A stretch of DNA of 64,000 nt from Tannerella serpentiformis (GTDB lineage Bacteria > Bacteroidota > Bacteroidia > Bacteroidales > Tannerellaceae). Below are positions 1-7,310 of the stretch, in pieces. The stretch lies in assembly GCF_003033925.1 (NCBI RefSeq), contig NZ_CP028365.1, positions 1 to 64,000 on the forward strand, in the 5' to 3' direction. Every line of letters begins with the position of its first letter. Positions within the stretch are counted from its first letter, which is position 1. The notes under the pieces are model-generated. The model was not told the DNA's origin, made no database searches, and saw only the letters and a program-made list of their open reading frames with translations. Made by a program: the position numbers and the translations under genes.

Positions 1-261
1 GCCGGCCGCCTCCCAACTCCACGAAGGGTAGGCACGTCGAAGGGCAGCGGGCGTTTCGCGGCGGGTATGCAGGTCGGATAGGAGCTGGCCCGCATCGCGC
101 AGCACATCCGTGATCGTTCGCTCAGACATGAAAAATTCAGACTCAGAAAGTATGTGCATCACATCATCGAAGCGGCGCCGGCGTACCTCTGTCCAATAAT
201 AGAAACGCGCAGCCATCAGCTGGTTGCGTGCATCGATTCGTTCCTCGCGTGTCATACACAT
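1..261 (-). CDS. Hypothetical prophage protein, C-terminus cut by window edge
   Basis: The reading frame is open from an ATG at 259-261 to the window edge (87 codons). A second ATG lies two codons inside, at 253-255. A purine-rich GGAGGGGG lies just upstream of the first ATG and supports that start. The visible part is charged, rich in Arg, Asp and Glu, and reads as mostly helical, with no signal peptide or membrane segment. It is the last visible gene on the same strand as the Mu-like early operon, so it is probably a middle-region phage gene. I do not recognise the family and assign no function. The true length is unknown. Confidence 0.6.
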   Translation of the reverse strand, partial: MCMTREERIDARNQLMAARFYYWTEVRRRRFDDVMHILSESEFFMSERTITDVLRDAGQLLSDLHTRRETPAALRRAYPSWSWEAAG

Positions 262-480
262 CGGGGTACCCCCTCCGTCTCTTTGGTCTGATGCTGTCCG
301 GCCATTACCTTGATTGCTTGTTCTTGCTTTTGCAAAGAAAGCAAAAGCGTAGGGAAAGAGCGACGATTCAGAGCAGGTGAAAAGATAGACACAATGTCAT
401 CTGCCTATATACAGCAAAGGCGGCCTATCCATCCCGGACTCCGGCCGCCCCTATCAAAAGAAATTTATAGCATCTTACTC

Positions 481-630
481 TTATACCTTGTCTGCTTCTT
501 TCCTGACGTCAGGAAAATGCTCCCCCCGCTCTATCTCTATGATCCCCCGTATAATCTCATAAGCCACTTGCGGGACAATCGCGTTGCCGGCCGCTCTTAG
601 GGCTTCTTCGTTGAATCGTTTATCGGCTCG
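481..630 (-). pseudogene. Remnant of a phage C5-cytosine DNA methyltransferase (C-terminal end)
   Basis: Translated on the minus strand, this stretch ends at a TAA (481-483). It contains RFNEEALRAAGNAIVPQVAY, which matches the last conserved block of Dcm-type cytosine-5 methyltransferases, where a GNAV/IVP motif helps form the target-binding and SAM-binding surface. Nothing upstream resembles the catalytic PCQ motif. Instead the frame runs into a GC-rich interspersed repeat and meets an in-frame stop at 709-711, with no good start codon. I read it as the surviving tail of a methyltransferase gene whose front was lost when repeat DNA arrived. A short expressed fragment cannot be excluded. Confidence 0.55.
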
Positions 631-885
631 GTGGGGCGCCTGCGGGCGCCGGCGAAGTCTGCCGGGTACCAGTGTCTCTACCCTTGAGACAAAAGACTCC
701 CGCGGGATTCATGTACCCGGCCAAACTTCGCAGGCGGCCGCAGCCGCCCCGATATGAATCATCCCCGCTGCCATCCTGTTTTACACCTCGTCGTCCGTTT
801 CCGATGTGTTATTCCCAGCGGCATGCGCCCGGCAAACTTCGCCGGCATGTACCCGGCCAAACTTCGCCGGCGTCCGCAGACGCCC
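630..885. repeat. Interspersed GC-rich repeats (CCGGCCAAACTTCGCCGGCG type)
   Basis: Three related copies of a short element containing CCGGCCAAACTTCGCCGG, or a close variant, occur at about 632-670, 716-745 and 846-885. Each is followed by a small GC-rich hairpin such as GGCGCCTGCGGGCGCC. Related copies recur at 58970-59005 and 63588-63625, so this is a dispersed genomic repeat rather than phage sequence. Here it separates the methyltransferase remnant from the HAD gene and forms the 3' end of the latter. Confidence 0.6.
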
Positions 886-1239
886 CTGGTAAGTCGCTTC
901 CCGGCTTCGGATCCACGCGGCAATATCTTTCCACGGGAGCATCCCGCCTACGTTTTTATCATCCACGTAGCAATGCGCATACACCTTGCGCGCGTCGCTA
1001 CCATAGGCCACCACCTGATCCGGCTGATGATCATTGATGCGATCGAAGCCGATGCCCTTTTCAAGCAGCCAGTTCACCATCTCCGTTTGCTGGCGCCCTT
1101 CGCGGCATGTCCAGATAATGATATAGTGCCCTTCGGCGCGCAGAGCGTTGATCGCCTCACGCGCCCCAGGCATCGCCTCGCCGATCCTCGGCCACTGGCC
1201 GTCGTGGATCGTTCCATCAAAGTCTACTGCGATGATCAT
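781..1239 (-). CDS. HAD-superfamily phosphohydrolase, phage-encoded
   Basis: The N-terminus has the HAD nucleophile motif DFDGT at residues 6-10, which supplies the aspartate for phosphoryl transfer. Later a YVDDKNVGG segment (around residue 92) provides the acidic metal-binding pair. The core resembles the small single-domain HAD proteins typified by Bacteroides BT0820, about 110-120 residues long. This protein has 152 residues: from about residue 118 the sequence is encoded by the interspersed GC-rich repeat, so the tail is probably an acquired extension. The ATG overlaps the stop of the preceding DUF3164 gene as ATGA, which suggests translational coupling. Substrate unknown; nucleotide or nucleic-acid end phosphatase activity is only a guess from phage context. 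Confidence 0.8.
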   Translation of the reverse strand: MIIAVDFDGTIHDGQWPRIGEAMPGAREAINALRAEGHYIIIWTCREGRQQTEMVNWLLEKGIGFDRINDHQPDQVVAYGSDARKVYAHCYVDDKNVGGMLPWKDIAAWIRSREATYQGRLRTPAKFGRVHAGEVCRAHAAGNNTSETDDEV

Positions 1240-1883
1240 ACGTCCGTCATGCTTAAGGGGATGGGCACCCAGGCGCCCGACTCGTCACGTACCGCCGCGC
1301 GGATGTAGTCTTTCGAGGGCGTGGGTTGGTAGCTCTCTTGGATGATGCGCACGCCCTCTATAAAGCGTTCGTCGCCCGTTTCCTCGGCCATCTTTTGCAG
1401 CTGTAGCACGCGGGAGGCCTTCAGATTGCCCGCCTCGTCGCGCGACAGCAGCCGCAGGATGGCCTTGACCAGCGCGCGGCTGGCATCGTCGCGGGCCTGC
1501 GATTCGATGTACGTTTTGACCATCGCGATACCCTCGTTCACCGTGTCGCGGTAATTGTCGAGCATGTAGTGCCCGATGGTGATGCGCATCGTGCCCTCGG
1601 AGTTGGTGAACGTGTGCGACTGCTGATCGTCTTTCACGCCGAACAGCTCCGCCTTCATCTCCAATGCCCCGCGGAAGGCCTCCGCCGCGGCCGTCTTTTT
1701 CTGGGCGATAGCCTCGCTGATATTCGTCAGCTCGGGCATTACGGCCGCGATCGTCTCATCCACCAATTCCGTGTAGGCTTCGCGATCGGACTTCCGTTTG
1801 GCCTCCGCCGCTTTCTTCTCTTTGGCCAGTTTGTAGGCCTCAAACTCTTGGCGCTCCTCGGCCGTCATTTCTACTGTTGTCAT
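1236..1883 (-). CDS. DUF3164 family prophage protein
   Basis: A 215-residue protein with an N-terminal charged, Lys/Glu/Ala-rich coiled-coil-like segment (about residues 8-45). This is followed by a helical domain containing AELFGVKDD and a conserved region around TMRITIGHY. The pattern matches DUF3164, a family carried almost only by Mu-like prophages, usually in the early or semi-essential block after the transposition genes. Its biochemical role is not established. It lies between GemA/Gp16 and the HAD gene in the same direction and overlaps the latter by 4 bp. There is no signal peptide or membrane segment, so it should be cytoplasmic. The family call rests on pattern recognition plus context. 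Confidence 0.7.
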   Translation of the reverse strand: MTTVEMTAEERQEFEAYKLAKEKKAAEAKRKSDREAYTELVDETIAAVMPELTNISEAIAQKKTAAAEAFRGALEMKAELFGVKDDQQSHTFTNSEGTMRITIGHYMLDNYRDTVNEGIAMVKTYIESQARDDASRALVKAILRLLSRDEAGNLKASRVLQLQKMAEETGDERFIEGVRIIQESYQPTPSKDYIRAAVRDESGAWVPIPLSMTDV

Positions 1884-1905
1884 TTCTGTTTATGCGTTTA
1901 GGTGT

Positions 1906-2406
1906 TTATCTGTTTATGCGCCCAGGGATCTCTTTCCGTCCGTCGGGGAACATCACATAGAGGAAGCCCCCGCCGCCCTGGGGTGTATCCGCCATTCGGC
2001 CGACCTTTTCAATGTCTTTTACACGCTGCATAAAGGCGTTGTAAAGGCTGCGTAAACGCTCCAGCGGGATGCGGTTGAAGTTCGTAGCCCCGGCAGCCCG
2101 GCAGGCAATGGCCTTTACCCGATTCACATCCGCCTCATAGTCCATTGCTTGGCAGTAGCCGAACACGGCGGCCATCACCCGCTTGCGCCAGCGGTCTGCC
2201 TCGGACGCCCGCGGGGTCATCGCCACGGCCAGTTTACTACACACGTCGGCCAGCCCCGCGCAATCCATTTCCGAGGAATGCTCTACGCCATACGAGGCGA
2301 GGATTTCGCGCTTACCGTCCTCATCGATCCGCGCCCTGTTTAGCAGCATGTGGAAGCGCTTTAGCAGTTGCCGCTTCCGGTGATCGTTATCTATTGTTTT
2401 CATCAT
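1906..2406 (-). CDS. GemA/Gp16-like regulatory protein (DUF1018)
   Basis: The first 60 residues resemble the Mu GemA/Gp16 fold, with a small helical N-domain in which an early helix is followed by a conserved tyrosine-glycine turn (ASYGVEHSSEMD). A second helical segment follows, and a Gly-rich stretch (PQGGGGF) lies near the C-terminus. In Mu, GemA alters host DNA topology and gene expression and sits in the semi-essential early region, which matches the position here. The start gives 166 residues; an ATG doublet offers a start one codon later. The leader lies in a TAACTAC-type repeat between this gene and the ATPase upstream. Family assignment is good; function by analogy. Confidence 0.7.
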   Translation of the reverse strand: MMKTIDNDHRKRQLLKRFHMLLNRARIDEDGKREILASYGVEHSSEMDCAGLADVCSKLAVAMTPRASEADRWRKRVMAAVFGYCQAMDYEADVNRVKAIACRAAGATNFNRIPLERLRSLYNAFMQRVKDIEKVGRMADTPQGGGGFLYVMFPDGRKEIPGRINR

Positions 2407-2443
2407 TCTCTACTTCTTCTAACTACCCGGGCGAAGCCCGTAA

Positions 2444-3088
2444 CTACCGGGCGGCCTTACCCGCCCCTACTTCTTTTTCTCGCCCCCAGTATTCATCCGC
2501 GCCTTTATCCCAGATCACCACCGGCCGACCGCCGCCGTAACGGCTCGTGGGGAAGGCTTTGAACCCTTCGATGCGGAAAGCCACGTTGGCATCGCGCAGG
2601 ATGCGCAGGGCCGTGGGCGTCGAGGGGCGACGGCCGTCCACGTGACTGATGTAGACGAACAGCTTCGTGGGAAAGCGTCGTTTGAGGTCTTTGTATTCTG
2701 AAAACTTCAGATCCATGAATTGCACGGAATCGATAAAGATGATGTCCGCACTGCGTTGCCGCCGCAGCCTTTCGCAAAGCTCGTCCTTGCTTTCGCGGTC
2801 GAGCAGTATCCAGCGGGCGCCCGCTTCGAGCATTCCAGCGCGGTCGACAGCCATCTGGATCGTTCGCGAATTGCCCTCCTCGACGCTGTTGTAGGCCACG
2901 CGGCCGAAGGCGGTCAGATACTTGGATAGCATCATCGCGAAGGTCGTTTTGCCGTTTTTCGTATCCCCGTAAATGATCCAGCTGCCCGTCAGCTGGGGAT
3001 CACCCACCGCATCGCGCCACACGCCATCAAACCCGAGCGTGTTGAACTTCGTGGCCAACACATTGCGCGCTGTCAGTCCCTTCTTCAT
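2444..3088 (-). CDS. Phage P-loop ATPase (RecA-like fold)
   Basis: A 214-residue single-domain ATPase. A Walker A motif, GDTKNGKTT, lies at residues 41-49 and a Walker B motif, IIFID, at about 116-120, followed by a Ser-Val-Gln sensor-like stretch. This is the layout of small RecA/DnaB-type phage NTPases. It lies 5 bp after the MuB-like gene in the same operon, a place where Bacteroidetes Mu-like phages often carry an extra ATPase. It may assist transposition-replication or DNA handling, but nothing in the sequence fixes the substrate. The last codons and the stop fall in a TAACTAC-type repeat, so the exact C-terminus may not be ancestral. Confidence 0.75.
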   Translation of the reverse strand: MKKGLTARNVLATKFNTLGFDGVWRDAVGDPQLTGSWIIYGDTKNGKTTFAMMLSKYLTAFGRVAYNSVEEGNSRTIQMAVDRAGMLEAGARWILLDRESKDELCERLRRQRSADIIFIDSVQFMDLKFSEYKDLKRRFPTKLFVYISHVDGRRPSTPTALRILRDANVAFRIEGFKAFPTSRYGGGRPVVIWDKGADEYWGREKEVGAGKAAR

Positions 3089-3093
3089 CGTCG

Positions 3094-3981
3094 TTATGCT
3101 CTTTTTGACAGTTCGATGTTTATCCGTCGGAGGGATGGCGTGTTATCCTCACCCATCAGGCGGCGCAGCAGGCGGTTCACGTCCGTATCCGCCCCGGCGT
3201 TGGCTTTGATGATCATCGCGGCCGTCAGTTGCAGGAAGCGCTCGGCCTCTTCGCGGGCCGTGGGCACGACCTTGCCGTAGCGCTTGCCAAAGCGGCCGAA
3301 GATTTCGGCGTAGCCCACCTTCTTATTGTCGATGGCTCGGCGGATCTTTTCGCTGAGACCGTCAGCGCCCATCATGTAATACCCGCAGCAGTGCTCCGTG
3401 GCGTTCCATAGGGCTTTGATCTCGAGGAAAGCCTCATAGCTGAGGTCGCCCGCCTCGTCGAGGATGACCAGCGGCCGATCGAGCGTTTTGAGGTAGAACA
3501 CGAGGTCGTTGTAGACGTCCGCCAGCCGCCCCGTGCTACCCACGCCAAACTCTCGGGCGATGCCCCGCAGCAGCTTTTGCCGCGTTTTGACCTGCGAGCA
3601 ATCCACGTAGACGGCATTGCGGTGCGTTTTGACATATTGCCGGGCGGTGTAGGTCTTTCCGATGTCGGTCAGGTCGCAGAGCATGGCCGAGAGGCCGTTC
3701 TGCTGGCACATTTCGAGCTGCGCCGTGATGTATTTGAAGACGGGCGTTTCGGCCGTCTGCCATGCCGGCGCATCGGTCAGGCCGACGCCCAAGCGGCGGG
3801 CGATGCTGATCCACTTTTCGTCGGCCAGCACCCCGACCGTCTCGCCCCGCTTGATGCGGCTGTATTGCGCGCTGCCTATGCCAAGCGTGGCGGCAAAGCG
3901 GGCGTCCGAGCCGTCGAAATTGGCCCGACGCGCCGCCAGCGCAGCCCGGATTTTCTCTTTGTATTCGTTCGTGAGGCTCAT
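3094..3981 (-). CDS. MuB-like transposition ATPase / target DNA activator
   Basis: I place the start at the ATG at 3979-3981 because upstream codons have no conserved character and overlap an opposing gene. The 295-residue product has an N-terminal helix-turn-helix-like segment (about residues 1-65, including a GSAQYSRIKRGE turn) and then an AAA+ core. The core has a degenerate Walker A ending in GKT (102-110) and Walker B LVILDE (171-176). MuB binds target DNA non-specifically, stimulates the MuA transposase and directs integration away from the phage's own DNA. It sits beside the transposase and ahead of the second ATPase in the early operon. The assignment is firm from domain order and context. 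Confidence 0.85.
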   Translation of the reverse strand: MSLTNEYKEKIRAALAARRANFDGSDARFAATLGIGSAQYSRIKRGETVGVLADEKWISIARRLGVGLTDAPAWQTAETPVFKYITAQLEMCQQNGLSAMLCDLTDIGKTYTARQYVKTHRNAVYVDCSQVKTRQKLLRGIAREFGVGSTGRLADVYNDLVFYLKTLDRPLVILDEAGDLSYEAFLEIKALWNATEHCCGYYMMGADGLSEKIRRAIDNKKVGYAEIFGRFGKRYGKVVPTAREEAERFLQLTAAMIIKANAGADTDVNRLLRRLMGEDNTPSLRRINIELSKRA

Positions 3982-4017
3982 ATATTCGCGTGTTTTTAAC
4001 GTTATTCTTACTTGCTT

Positions 4018-4293
4018 ATGACTGAGTATTATTTGCTTGAATGCATGATCCCTGACGAGCTGCCCGACAAGCAGTTCGTCGAGAGTACCAAAGCTCTTTT
4101 GTCGTTTTCCCGGCTGATGAAATGCCCTTGCCGGCAGGTGCAAGGGGAAAACTATTGGTTAGTTGAATTGCCGGCTGACCCATATGCTTTCTGCGAGGCG
4201 ATAAATGCGTTTGAGGCGTTTTGCCCACTTTATCAGATTGCTCATTCTCTACAATGCTATCCTGTCGAAACATGTCCTATTCGTGTTAAGTAG
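4018..4293 (+). CDS. Small hypothetical protein opposite the transposition operon
   Basis: A 91-residue frame on the opposite strand, filling the gap between the MuA and MuB genes almost exactly. It is a compact, Cys-rich sequence (seven cysteines, including a CPC motif) with many aromatic residues, and its amino-acid make-up looks like a real protein. Base composition is lower in GC than the flanking phage genes. No clear Shine-Dalgarno sequence precedes the ATG, and a third of the transcript would be antisense to the MuB leader. I do not recognise a family. It could be a moron gene or an antisense regulator of the transposition genes; it may also be chance. Confidence 0.45.
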   Translation: MTEYYLLECMIPDELPDKQFVESTKALLSFSRLMKCPCRQVQGENYWLVELPADPYAFCEAINAFEAFCPLYQIAHSLQCYPVETCPIRVK

Positions 4294-4309
4294 TTTCTAT
4301 TTTGTTGGT

Positions 4310-6322
4310 TCATAATTGATCGATCGCGCGGGCGGCCCAATCCTCCATCGAGGCCGTGAGTTCGTCTTCCTCGTAGCCGATCGGCTGACGGGTCTCGACG
4401 ATTTTGACCGGCGCCGCGGCCACAGCCTCAGCCGTCTCCCGATCCACCCGACCCACCTGGGGAATCTCTTCGCGTCGCTCGCGGATCATCCGGTCGAAGC
4501 GCGCCGCCCGCTTGTGTTGCACGAGCATCCGCGCCTCGTCTTCCTCAGTGCGTTCCGCGGCGCATTCGTTGTAGGCCATCTCCGCCCGCGCCGTGGCCTG
4601 ACCGATGTAGACATCGCCCTGATAGAGGTAGACACATGGCACCGAGCCATCCTCGAGGGGCAGCCAGTAGGCCGTGACGCGCCGATCGTTCGGCTGAAGG
4701 CGGCTGAGCATATCGAAGTCCGCAAGGGCGAACTCGGCACTGGCTACCCGCACGTAGTCGTTGTTGCGGATGGTCGTTTCCGTCACGTTGCCGATGTGTT
4801 TATACAGCCTTTCCGGCGCGATCGGCCGCAGCGTCGGGTTGGCGTGCTTCAAAAGCACCTCGCGGCGGGTCAGCCCGGGGAACTCTTTCTGCCGTGGATG
4901 CAAGGCGTTATTATGCAACTCAATGTCTGCTAAATCGTCGGCAATGATCGTTTGCGGTTGAAAGGTGGGATCGATGAAATCGCCGTGCACCTTGTTGCGC
5001 ACGCTTTTGAAGGCCTCCGCCTTGCCGTACCAACGGCCGCGCATGTGCCCTTGCTTCTTCGATGTGCCCCATTTGAGCGACCGGATGTTGTGCTCGGCCC
5101 GTTTCTCGGTGGGCGACGAACAGAATCGGACGAATTGGAAGGCCTCAGGCAGCCAGTCGATGTTTTGCATCAGGTGATGCTCCACTTCCAGCTCGGCCGG
5201 CATGGGCAAACCCAGCTCCGTGAGCTCGCAAAAGACGTTGCGGAAGGCCTCTATCACGGTGTCCAGCGTGGGCGTGCCCACGGTGTAGGCCGGGCGGAAC
5301 CAGTAGCCCGAGACGACGTCCACGCAGAGGTATTTGGCCACCCAGCCGCGGGTGCTTTTTCGGGACAGGACGGCGTCGTCCATCGAGATTTTGGAGAGGG
5401 CAAATCGGCCATTGTGTCGCACATGCTTCGGGCGTTGCGAGTTGGCGTAGTCGAACTGGCCGTTGCGGTCGGCATAGACAGCCGTCTCGTTGACCACGTT
5501 TTTCAGGTACCGCCGGATGGTCGAGCAGCTCACCGCCTGCGGGCGGCCTTTGTAACGGTAATCCTCGGGGCGGAACACTTCGCCCGTCTCCCGGTCGAAC
5601 AGCTCCGTATCGCCCGCCGCGAACTCCATGTAGAGCTCGTGCACGCGGGCTGCAAACGGCTTGTCGTTCGTTCGCCAAAGCGCCACGATCAGGTTTTCAG
5701 CCCGGCGGGACACCTTCCGCGCCGCGTCGTTGCCCATGTTGCGGGGCAGCAGCGCGGCGTACCCCTCAGCCACATAGGCGCGGAAGGCGCGCTCGAGGCT
5801 GCGTGCGTTGGTGTACTCCGGTACGGCCACGCCGTACGTTTCGGCCGACCGCCGGCACTCGTCAGTGTGCCAACGGAGCATCGTCTGCCAGTAGGCACCT
5901 TTCCGAAGTTTGGAGCCACTGGCCGCGCGACGTTCCGTCTGCCGGGCGAGTCCCTCGCGGAGGGCGTTGAAGATTGAGGCTTTGGCCGTGAGCTGCCGGA
6001 CGGTCTCTTCCGAGAGGCGCCCGCCGTCCGCCTTTTCGTAAGCGGCGAAGAAGGCCTCCGCCTCCCGATCCATGTCCACGGTGTAGAGCGGCCGGTGTTC
6101 CTCACGCGGCACACGCCCCATCACCCGTTCGATCACCCGCAGCCGGTCGGCCCGGCGGATCGAACGCGCGTCGATCACCGTCTCACCTCCTTTGCGTTGG
6201 CTGATGATGGATACATCGCCGTTTTGTCTGTCATAACAAAACTGCCGATACGTCAGCCCCGACTCACACCAGTCGTTCACCGTCAGGGCGGGCACACCAT
6301 CTATATATGCGTAAGCGGGCAT
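4310..6322 (-). CDS. MuA-like DDE transposase
   Basis: At 670 residues this is close to Mu transposase A (663). The N-terminal part has DNA-binding helices, including a tyrosine-rich YRQFCYDRQNGD segment that resembles the winged or homeo-type end-binding domains. The RNase H-like catalytic core follows: an SMDDAV segment near residue 315 likely gives the first aspartate, ELEVEHHLM near 380 the second acidic position, and KRAEHNIRSLKWG near 410 the catalytic glutamate. A beta-barrel and basic C-terminal region end the protein. It cuts and joins the prophage ends during replicative transposition. The start has AAAGGAGAT upstream, and a tRNA-like fold occupies the leader immediately before that. 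Confidence 0.9.
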   Translation of the reverse strand: MPAYAYIDGVPALTVNDWCESGLTYRQFCYDRQNGDVSIISQRKGGETVIDARSIRRADRLRVIERVMGRVPREEHRPLYTVDMDREAEAFFAAYEKADGGRLSEETVRQLTAKASIFNALREGLARQTERRAASGSKLRKGAYWQTMLRWHTDECRRSAETYGVAVPEYTNARSLERAFRAYVAEGYAALLPRNMGNDAARKVSRRAENLIVALWRTNDKPFAARVHELYMEFAAGDTELFDRETGEVFRPEDYRYKGRPQAVSCSTIRRYLKNVVNETAVYADRNGQFDYANSQRPKHVRHNGRFALSKISMDDAVLSRKSTRGWVAKYLCVDVVSGYWFRPAYTVGTPTLDTVIEAFRNVFCELTELGLPMPAELEVEHHLMQNIDWLPEAFQFVRFCSSPTEKRAEHNIRSLKWGTSKKQGHMRGRWYGKAEAFKSVRNKVHGDFIDPTFQPQTIIADDLADIELHNNALHPRQKEFPGLTRREVLLKHANPTLRPIAPERLYKHIGNVTETTIRNNDYVRVASAEFALADFDMLSRLQPNDRRVTAYWLPLEDGSVPCVYLYQGDVYIGQATARAEMAYNECAAERTEEDEARMLVQHKRAARFDRMIRERREEIPQVGRVDRETAEAVAAAPVKIVETRQPIGYEEDELTASMEDWAARAIDQL

Positions 6323-6344
6323 CGTTCTTTTTATCTCCTTTCAA

Positions 6345-6405
6345 TGTCCGGTTCGGGGGAGTCGAACCCCCGCGGCCACTTTCGGCCGTCAAAACCCTGA
6401 ACCGG
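6345..6405 (-). ncRNA. tRNA/tmRNA-like structure in the transposase leader
   Basis: On the minus strand the sequence folds into a tRNA-like shape. A 7 bp acceptor stem pairs CCGGTTC (6405-6399) with GAACCGG (6354-6348), followed by an unpaired ACA. A perfect T arm has a 5 bp GGGGG/CCCCC stem and the canonical loop TTCGACT (6366-6360). Between acceptor and T arm there is no D stem, only AGGGTTTTGACGG, which resembles the D-loop of tmRNA (GGNTTCGACGG). A single short hairpin (CGGCC, loop GAAAGT, GGCCG) replaces the anticodon arm. At about 59 nt it is too short for a normal tRNA and lacks a reading frame for tagging. It ends about 8 nt before the transposase ribosome-binding site. Confidence 0.6.
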
Positions 6406-6450
6406 CGCCCCCTTAGGGATCAGGCACCCCCTTGGGGACTCACGTCAAAC
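6406..6450 (-). repeat. Tandem 18-19 bp element preceding the tRNA-like fold
   Basis: Read on the minus strand, CCCCAAGGGGGTGCC is followed four bases later by CCCTAAGGGGGCGCC, and the second copy runs into the acceptor stem of the tRNA-like element. Each copy can form a tiny CCC/GGG hairpin. It may be a protein-binding or processing signal upstream of the structured RNA; nothing more can be said. Confidence 0.4.
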
Positions 6451-6494
6451 AGTTCTAAGAAATAAGCATCTATGTCGAGCAAAAAAGTATTCTT

Positions 6495-6602
6495 CTAATC
6501 CTCGCCGAAGTGGTCGGCTATGCGTTTCATCCGTTCCCGGTCGAGCCACCAAATCAGCCCCACCATAACACCTGCAACCAGGTACAGGGCAATGTCTGTC
6601 AT
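6495..6602 (-). CDS. Small single-span membrane protein of the prophage early operon
   Basis: A 35-residue protein with one hydrophobic segment near the N-terminus (about residues 5-19, LYLVAGVMVGLIWW) followed by a charged cytoplasmic-type tail (DRERMKRIADHFGED). The start at 6600-6602 is supported by GGAG five bases upstream. A longer in-frame alternative starts 13-25 codons earlier and would add a stretch resembling a lipoprotein signal (FGCLGVLLSC), but it overlaps repeat-like DNA and lacks a good ribosome site. The gene directly precedes the tRNA-like element. Function unknown; small membrane proteins in phage early regions sometimes act in exclusion or host takeover, but nothing here proves it. 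Confidence 0.5.
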   Translation of the reverse strand: MTDIALYLVAGVMVGLIWWLDRERMKRIADHFGED

Positions 6603-6808
6603 CGTCTCCGATCCTTCCGTCGGGCTGCACGAGAGCAACACCCCAAGGCATCCGAACCGAAGCCACATCCCCACGCTTGTCATTCTGAGCGCGCCCAAAA
6701 ACATGCGTAGGGGCGCACACGCATACGCCTCCGGGCATCCCGTGAGGGATGAATGCCCGCTCTTGTATCTTCCGTTTTCCATTTTTCACTTTTCGTTTTT
6801 CGTTGCAC
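6603..6808. other. Non-coding spacer with hairpin inside the early operon
   Basis: I see no convincing gene. The stretch holds a GC hairpin (GGGCAT pairing with ATGCCC around 6728-6755) and a simple TTTTTCACTTTTCG-type leader motif that recurs near 7290-7310 and 46750. It looks like inserted intergenic repeat DNA within the phage operon. Confidence 0.4.
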
Positions 6809-6985
6809 TTACGCCCTCCCTTGGATATATCGTTCCACCCGTTCGGCCGTCAGTCTGACCGACTGCCCATCGTCCGAATCGAACAAGTAGACATCCAACT
6901 CCCGGTATCGGTATCGCAGCATTTCGCGCCGCCCCCGACCCGTGTACCAATAGCACGCGCCGGGCCTCAAATCACTTGTTTTCAT
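6809..6985 (-). CDS. Small hypothetical prophage protein
   Basis: A 58-residue frame missed by size cut-offs. The ATG at 6983-6985 lies inside the last codons of the upstream gene (14 bp overlap), a typical compact phage arrangement. The product begins MKTSDLRPGACYWYTGRGRR and continues with alternating hydrophobic and charged residues that look like a small beta-barrel (RYRYRELDVYLFDSDDG), ending in a basic helix. This resembles short KOW/SH3-like phage proteins, but I do not recognise a named family. The composition and overlap make it likely to be real. Confidence 0.55.
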   Translation of the reverse strand: MKTSDLRPGACYWYTGRGRREMLRYRYRELDVYLFDSDDGQSVRLTAERVERYIQGRA

Positions 6986-7289
6986 CGCTCAGCTTGATTT
7001 TCTCGATTTCACTCATCAAAAACACCCGCAGCGCCACTCCGATCCGCGGATCGTTCCACATCAGCCGGCACAGCTCTATCAGCATGTAGCCCCGGCCGCA
7101 CACCGCCAGCATAGCCTCTGACTCTTCCTCGCCGTCCATCTGATCCATCGTAACCAACACCGCCGCACGATCTTCGGATTTCTCCTTGACCAACTTCCGC
7201 AGCTCATTTCCTATCTCATCAGCCCGCAGAATCAGCGTGCTATTCACCTCCGAGACATCCGCTGGTCTCATATCCTTATCCGTATTCAT
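6972..7289 (-). CDS. Hypothetical prophage early protein
   Basis: About 105 residues, predicted helical and acidic, with no signal or membrane segment. I prefer the ATG at 7287-7289 over an in-frame GTG four codons earlier. The leader is AT-rich and lacks a clear Shine-Dalgarno sequence, as is common in Bacteroidetes. A Gly-rich turn (CGRGYM) sits in the middle, and the C-terminus is Lys/Glu rich. It lies between two other small early genes and overlaps the next by 14 bp, so it is surely part of the same transcript. I do not recognise the family. Confidence 0.55.
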   Translation of the reverse strand: MNTDKDMRPADVSEVNSTLILRADEIGNELRKLVKEKSEDRAAVLVTMDQMDGEEESEAMLAVCGRGYMLIELCRLMWNDPRIGVALRVFLMSEIEKIKLSDENK

Positions 7290-7310
7290 TTCGTTTTTCA
7301 CTTTTCGTTT

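Noticed and set aside
310-600. 96-codon frame on the plus strand
   Set aside because: It is antisense to the methyltransferase remnant and has no family resemblance or ribosome site.
6345-6405. Ordinary tRNA gene
   Set aside because: Acceptor and T arms are perfect, but there is no D arm and the anticodon region is too short; a normal tRNA needs about 73-76 nt.
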